This document shows, piece after piece, positions 63,078 through 64,000 of a stretch of DNA of 64,000 bases. Location of the stretch: NCBI GenBank assembly GCA_963070105.1, contig OY718805.1, positions 9,452,652 through 9,516,651 on the forward strand, in the 5' to 3' direction. Made by a program: the position numbers and the translations under genes. How positions within the stretch are numbered: position 1 is the first letter of the stretch; every line of letters begins with the position of its first letter. The DNA is from Litomosoides sigmodontis. Lineage: Eukaryota; Nematoda; Chromadorea; Rhabditida; Onchocercidae. Under the pieces are notes generated by a model. The model saw only the letters and a list, made by a program, of their open reading frames with translations. It was not told the origin of the DNA and did not search any database.

Positions 63078-63825
63078 TTATTTGATAAAACTGGTCGTGG
63101 ATGTTAACGTGTGCCATGCCGAAAATGAGGTATTTGGTACGTTGAATACTCGTCTCCAGTGCTGTACACCTGCTGAACTTCCCTGTGGACCTATTACAAA
63201 ATGACCAATTTTGTCAGCCTTTTTCGTGTCTTGGTAAGCCTGAAATGTAATAATTTCTCACAGAAAAGTGCAATGTGCACTTGACACTTTACAATTTCAA
63301 TTTCATAGACTACAATTTTTTTTACAATTTTTAATAGGTTTAAACAATTTCTTCCTCGAAAAGCTACACATGCATGATAAACCAACTTATTGTCAATATG
63401 TTAGCAGTTTTTAACAGCTAGTTATTACAAACTGGAAAGATAGTAAGAGAGATATATCTCTACCTTCCATCACTCCTCCGTAATGCGTCTATCCATTTTT
63501 TTAACTATTAACTGAGCTAACATTTTACGTATATTCTATGTGTAATTCTTCTCAATTTCAAAAATTAGAAAAAATTTTAAGAAAAAAACCTTAATGAGAA
63601 GATTGACATCTTTGGAATAAAACAACGCGAAAGGCACATTGAATTCCATTGTTTGCTTGAAATAAGTAATTGATGCTAGACGCTTACTGATTGTTTCATA
63701 TTTCTCCAATATCTTGCAATTCTGTAGCAATTCTGCAGTGAGAAAAACATCTGCAAAAATTTAGATTTCTTTCTTTTCCTCCAATTTGTTAGAAATTGCA
63801 TCCTTACAGTTTGCTAATGAAAGGA
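63078..63825 (-). CDS. Synaptotagmin-like protein, C-terminal C2B domain (partial)
   Basis: Exons: 63078-63239 (stop TAA), 63590-63750, and possibly an 18-base micro-exon 63808-63825 whose phase fits; the rest lies beyond the window. The translation matches the end of a synaptotagmin C2B domain: a basic strand (Val-Phe-Leu ... Lys-Ile-Leu-Glu-Lys-Tyr), Phe-Lys-Gln-x-Met-Glu-Phe-x-Val-Pro, Leu-Leu-Ile-Lys, Gly-His-Phe-Val-Ile-Gly, then Gln-His-Trp-Arg-Arg and the closing Trp-His-Thr-Leu. These proteins bind phospholipid and SNAREs in vesicle fusion. The usual Asp-x-Asp calcium loop reads Ala-Tyr-Gln, so calcium binding by this domain is doubtful. Confidence 0.7.
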
Positions 63826-64000
63826 CTGAGGGGAAAATCAATTAAATCGCAGTTAGAAGTGAAAAACTGCATTTAATTTAATATTTAACTGGTCGTATAT
63901 CCATAATTATCCAATTTTCATAAAAAAAGGAGCTAAAATATCTAACGAATAGAAAAGAAATCAAACTTCAAGCTATATGTAAAACTTTTACTTGAAATTT

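Noticed and set aside
1..64000. Transposable elements, viral insertions, endosymbiont DNA, tRNA or rRNA genes
   Set aside because: I looked for transposase, reverse transcriptase and bacterial-type long frames and for tRNA-like arms by eye and saw none; a dedicated search could still find a short one.

Overview
The window looks like chromosomal DNA of a parasitic nematode, most likely a filarial or other clade III (spirurine) worm. The DNA is visibly AT-rich. Introns are many, mostly 80 to 500 bases, with GT donors and short T-rich acceptors ending TTTCAG or TTTTAG. Several start codons sit just behind acceptor-like sites that could receive a spliced leader. The gene set is conserved animal housekeeping plus one nematode-type secreted ShKT protein. 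Exons below were joined by hand from donor and acceptor sites, reading phase and similarity to families I know; no alignment or RNA data were available.

Layout: (1) 1-2.8 kb, AT-rich with no gene seen. (2) 2.8-9.45 kb, plus strand: a secreted Ser/Thr/Glu-rich protein of about 1.2 thousand residues, dominated by one 3.2-kb exon and ending in a six-cysteine ShKT domain; one intron holds an ATT minisatellite. (3) 11.2-14.9 kb, minus: an MPPED-type metallophosphoesterase with a substituted metal ligand. (4) 18.8-28.0 kb, minus: vigilin, 21 coding exons, 1264 residues, 14 or more KH domains. (5) 32.1-33.0 kb, plus: intronless isoprenylcysteine carboxyl methyltransferase. (6) 34.0-35.7 kb, plus: FRA10AC1. 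(7) 36.9-37.8 kb, minus: a small coiled-coil protein, perhaps GPS2-like. (8) 38.6-42.4 kb, plus: ASCC1. (9) 43.6-54.2 kb, minus: USP19, with its catalytic domain split by a MYND finger. (10) 56.5-62.2 kb, plus: DNA ligase III. (11) 63.1 kb to beyond the window end, minus: the last exons of a synaptotagmin-like C2 protein.

The genes do not form one pathway. Themes are RNA binding and processing (vigilin, ASCC1, FRA10AC1), DNA repair (LIG3, ASCC1) and protein modification (ICMT, USP19). Pairs 7/8 and 9/10 are divergent and may share promoter regions; 8/9 and 10/11 are convergent. The best leads for something unusual are the secreted ShKT protein, the Asp-to-Cys change in the phosphoesterase, the apparent CG acceptor in FRA10AC1, a ligase III without a visible BRCT domain, and a C2B domain that has lost its usual calcium-binding Asp residues.
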